Part shown: piece after piece, positions 62,024 through 64,000 of the stretch
How the letters are laid out: every line of letters starts with the position of its first letter
How positions within the stretch are numbered: the stretch's first letter is position 1
NCBI RefSeq assembly: GCF_030397665.1
Contig: NZ_JAPUBT010000012.1
Coordinates: 1-64,000 of the forward strand
Source of the DNA: Janthinobacterium sp. SUN073
Lineage (GTDB): Bacteria > Pseudomonadota > Gammaproteobacteria > Burkholderiales > Burkholderiaceae_D
DNA: 64,000 bases
Reading direction: 5' to 3'
Notes under the pieces: model-generated
The model's database searches: none
What the model was told of the DNA's origin: nothing
The model's input: only the letters and a program-made list of their open reading frames with translations
Program-made: the position numbers and the translations under genes

Positions 62024-63760
62024 CTACGACGTTATCCCCAGCGCCTGACTCAACTGTTCCAGTTCCGCCAGCCACGCCTGCTGGCTGGCCGGTTTCTGGT
62101 GGCGCGGTTTTCTCGCCAGGTCTTCCGCCAGCAATTGCTCCAGTTCGCACAAACGCTCCAGCTGCACGTCGATGTCCGTCAGCACCGCAGACACATGCTC
62201 CACGCGCGGCGCGGGCGTCAACGCCGGCCCATCCTCGGCGCTCAGCCGTGCATACGCGCTGGCCGCATCCGGCCACTCTTCCAGCTGGCCATCGGCCACC
62301 ACCCAAAAACGGTTGCAGGCCGTCTCGATCAGGTCGCGGTCGTGCGACACCAGCAGGCAGCCGCCCGCAAAGCCGCGCAGCGCTTGCCCCAGCTCCCCCT
62401 TGCCCTGCATGTCCAGGTGGTTGCTGGGCTCGTCGAGCAGCAATAAATGATAGCTGGCCAGCGACAGCCCCAAGAACAGCAGCCGCGCCCGCTCGCCGCC
62501 GCTCAGAGTCGCCACCGTCTGGCCATGGCGCGCATATGGAAAACCGGCTGAAATCAAGGCTTGCTTGCGCGCCACCTGGCTGCGCGCCGCCTCGTTTTGC
62601 ACGGCAAACGGGTACAGGGCGTCGGACAAATCCGCCTCGTCGGCCAGTTGCTTGAGCGACTGGTCGTAGTAACCGATGTTGGCCGCGTGGTGGTAGCGCA
62701 AGTCGCTGCGTTCCTCCTGTGCCTGGATCGCTTGCCAGCACAGGCGCAGCAAGGACGACTTGCCACTGCCGTTGGCGCCCAGCAAGGCGACCCGGTCACC
62801 CGGTTTCAGCCACAGCTGGCCCACCTGGAACAGCACGGGAGATTGCGGCACGGCGCGCACGTCCAGCCCGTCCAGCGCCAGCAACTGGTCGGCCGCCAGC
62901 GCCTTGCCGCGCAGACTCAAGCGCCAGGGCGCGCCATCGCTGACGAAGGACTGTTCATCCTGCAGCTTGTCGATGCGCCGCTGCATGCTCTTGGCCTTGC
63001 GCGCCATGCCGACGTTATCGTAGATCTTGCCCCACAAGGCCAGGCGGGTGCTGCTGACGGCCAGGCGGTCGATTTCCTTCTGTTCGGCCGCATGCCGGGC
63101 GGCAGCGGCCACGTCCGCCTCGGCCAGCGCCGCCAGCGCGGGGCCGCACGGCAAGTCGAAATCGTACAGGCGGCTATCGCGCAAGACCCAGCTGCGCGTG
63201 GCCACGTTGTCGAGCAGGCGCTGGTCGTGCGAGACGAGGACGAAGGCGCCGCGCCAGCTCAACAGGAATTGCTCCAGCCACAGCAGCGATGGCAAATCCA
63301 GGTGATTGCTCGGTTCATCGAGCAGCAGCACGTTCGGCTCCTGCAGCAGGGCACGCCCCAGCAGCAGCCGCGTGTGCTGGCCGCCGGACAAGGAATGCAC
63401 GGGCACTTGCGCCGTCTCCAGGTCAAAACCCAGCTCGGCCAGCAGGCTGTCGATCCGCCAATGCAGTTCCGGCTGCTCCAGCACGGGCGCCAGCAAGGCG
63501 TCGTACAGGCTCAGGCTGGCAAGTTCGGCCGGCAAGTGCTGTTCCACGTGCTGCAAACGGCAGGCACGAGCGACATGGATGGTGCCGGACGTGGCTTCCC
63601 GCGTACCGCTGAGCAAGCCCAGCAAGGTGGATTTGCCGCAGCCATTGTGGCCAATCAGGCCGATGCGGTCGCCCTGGCGCAAGGTAAAGGCGAGTTCATT
63701 GAAGAGGAAACCGTCGTGGGTGTCCAGCTGTAAAGCTTGGGTAGAGATAAGGGTAGTCAT
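62024..63760 (-). CDS. ABC-F family ATPase
   Basis: The product has 578 residues and two ABC domains on one chain without membrane helices. Domain 1: Walker A GHNGCGKST (37-45), LSGGQ, LLLDEPSNHLD. Domain 2: GANGSGKSS, LSGGE, LLLDEPSNHLD. The connecting linker (about 240-290) is basic (ARKAKSMQRRIDKL) as in factors that reach into the ribosome from the E site. Members either tune translation or protect ribosomes from antibiotics; sequence alone does not decide. A helical C-terminal extension is present. A leader ORF and hairpins upstream (63761-63969) suggest translation-coupled regulation. Confidence 0.9.
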   Translation of the reverse strand: MTTLISTQALQLDTHDGFLFNELAFTLRQGDRIGLIGHNGCGKSTLLGLLSGTREATSGTIHVARACRLQHVEQHLPAELASLSLYDALLAPVLEQPELHWRIDSLLAELGFDLETAQVPVHSLSGGQHTRLLLGRALLQEPNVLLLDEPSNHLDLPSLLWLEQFLLSWRGAFVLVSHDQRLLDNVATRSWVLRDSRLYDFDLPCGPALAALAEADVAAAARHAAEQKEIDRLAVSSTRLALWGKIYDNVGMARKAKSMQRRIDKLQDEQSFVSDGAPWRLSLRGKALAADQLLALDGLDVRAVPQSPVLFQVGQLWLKPGDRVALLGANGSGKSSLLRLCWQAIQAQEERSDLRYHHAANIGYYDQSLKQLADEADLSDALYPFAVQNEAARSQVARKQALISAGFPYARHGQTVATLSGGERARLLFLGLSLASYHLLLLDEPSNHLDMQGKGELGQALRGFAGGCLLVSHDRDLIETACNRFWVVADGQLEEWPDAASAYARLSAEDGPALTPAPRVEHVSAVLTDIDVQLERLCELEQLLAEDLARKPRHQKPASQQAWLAELEQLSQALGITS

Positions 63761-63882
63761 GGCTCTTGTCTTTGTTCGGGATGCAAGCATCCGCGTTAAC
63801 AGGAGCGCTAACGAAAACCGTGAGCCGAGAAAGGACTCTAGAGAAAAACTCTATTTATGAGGGTGGCTTTGCTCTGGCCAGG
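63761..63882 (-). promoter_or_regulatory. Structured leader between the leader ORF and the ABC-F gene
   Basis: The 122-base spacer can form several hairpins: TAGAG-ttttt-CTCTA (63839-63853), CGTTA/TAACG around the middle, and GGATG-caag-CATCC (63779-63792) just before the gene. A GGCTC block (about 63820-63824) could pair with GAGCC next to the ABC-F start codon and mask it. There is no clear ribosome-binding site for the ABC-F gene. Such alternatives are what attenuators need, but the folding is by eye only. Confidence 0.4.
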
Positions 63883-63969
63883 TTATCGCAGCGCGATAGA
63901 ACGTGGGCAAGAGCGGGAAAATGCGCTTAAAGAACGCGCATCCCATAGGGCGAGCATAAAAATTTCCAT
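63883..63969 (-). CDS. 28-codon leader ORF upstream of the ABC-F gene
   Basis: The ORF codes MEIFMLALWDARSLSAFSRS and eight more residues, then TAA. Its ribosome-binding site, AAAGGAGG four bases before the ATG, is the strongest in the window, in contrast to the poor site of the ABC-F gene 122 bases downstream. The coding part can fold as ATGCGC…GCGCAT and ATCGC…GCGAT. A short, well-translated ORF before an ABC-F gene is typical for control by ribosome stalling on antibiotics. The peptide does not match one I know. Confidence 0.5.
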   Translation of the reverse strand: MEIFMLALWDARSLSAFSRSCPRSIALR

Positions 63970-64000
63970 ATTTTCCTCCTTTCTGTTCAAGTTAGTCAAA

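Noticed and set aside
1..64000. tRNA, rRNA or CRISPR arrays
   Set aside because: No tRNA-like cloverleaf, no rRNA sequence and no regularly spaced direct repeats were noticed on reading either strand; a tRNAscan or covariance search was not possible here.

Overview
The window looks like a chromosomal segment of a betaproteobacterium of the Oxalobacteraceae, most like Janthinobacterium or a close relative such as Massilia or Duganella. This rests on the high G+C content, the gene order of the aa3 oxidase cluster (including a tiny assembly protein, a DUF2970 gene and a DUF2909 gene), the dxs-ispA-xseB block, the pilT-pilU pair and GGGGTCAG-type inverted repeats. The genus is inferred from gene content, not from a database match. 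No rRNA, tRNA or CRISPR array was seen. The only mobile element is an IS3-family fragment cut by the left edge.

Layout. 1-119: end of an IS3-type insertion sequence. 190-3890 (minus): a Ter-type stress cluster (DUF475/TerC-like membrane protein, two TerD paralogues, a TIGR00266/AIM24 protein, a YqaE/Pmp3 peptide). Each terD stop codon lies inside one arm of a ~125-bp palindromic repeat. 4006-8926: NhaR-like regulator, AAHS-family MFS transporter, CorC/HlyC-type protein, AI-2E-family protein. 8969-18137: aa3 cytochrome c oxidase structural genes (ctaC, D, E), copper delivery (ctaG, SCO, a second SCO-like protein, SURF1) and heme A synthesis (ctaA, ctaB). 18603-20864: BioC-like methyltransferase, ComF, TrmL.

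20865-30036 (minus): a six-gene operon around a 1232-residue tubulin/FtsZ-like protein ending in a GYF_2-like domain. Its partners are a soluble beta-rich protein, a vWA-like protein with an altered metal site and one membrane anchor, a three-helix membrane protein, a zinc-ribbon membrane protein with a long proline/alanine linker, and a glycine-zipper lipoprotein. The set could span cytoplasm, inner membrane and outer membrane and is one of two candidate under-described systems here. 30166-44471 is mostly housekeeping: hldC, oxyR, ubiA, the YqjD/YqjE/YqjK trio, proC, yggS, pilT-pilU, a glutathione peroxidase, a GGDEF-EAL protein and glycolate oxidase glcDEF.

45393-46305 (minus): the second candidate. 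Two secreted peptides share a mirror-symmetric six-cysteine pattern and flank a membrane-anchored glutaredoxin-like protein with a CGYC site. The apparent operon has its own sigma70-like promoter and ends in a 176-bp palindrome. 46588-50452: a Fur-box-preceded TonB receptor with a di-heme MauG-type peroxidase. 50540-55532: FUSC exporter, LuxR-type regulator, and an orphan lipoprotein/membrane-protein pair. 55597-58625: dxs-ispA-xseB. 59033-61981: Rieske oxygenase, EamA transporter, sulfurtransferase. 62024-63969: an ABC-F ATPase preceded by a 28-codon leader ORF with an unusually strong ribosome-binding site, which suggests attenuation-type control.
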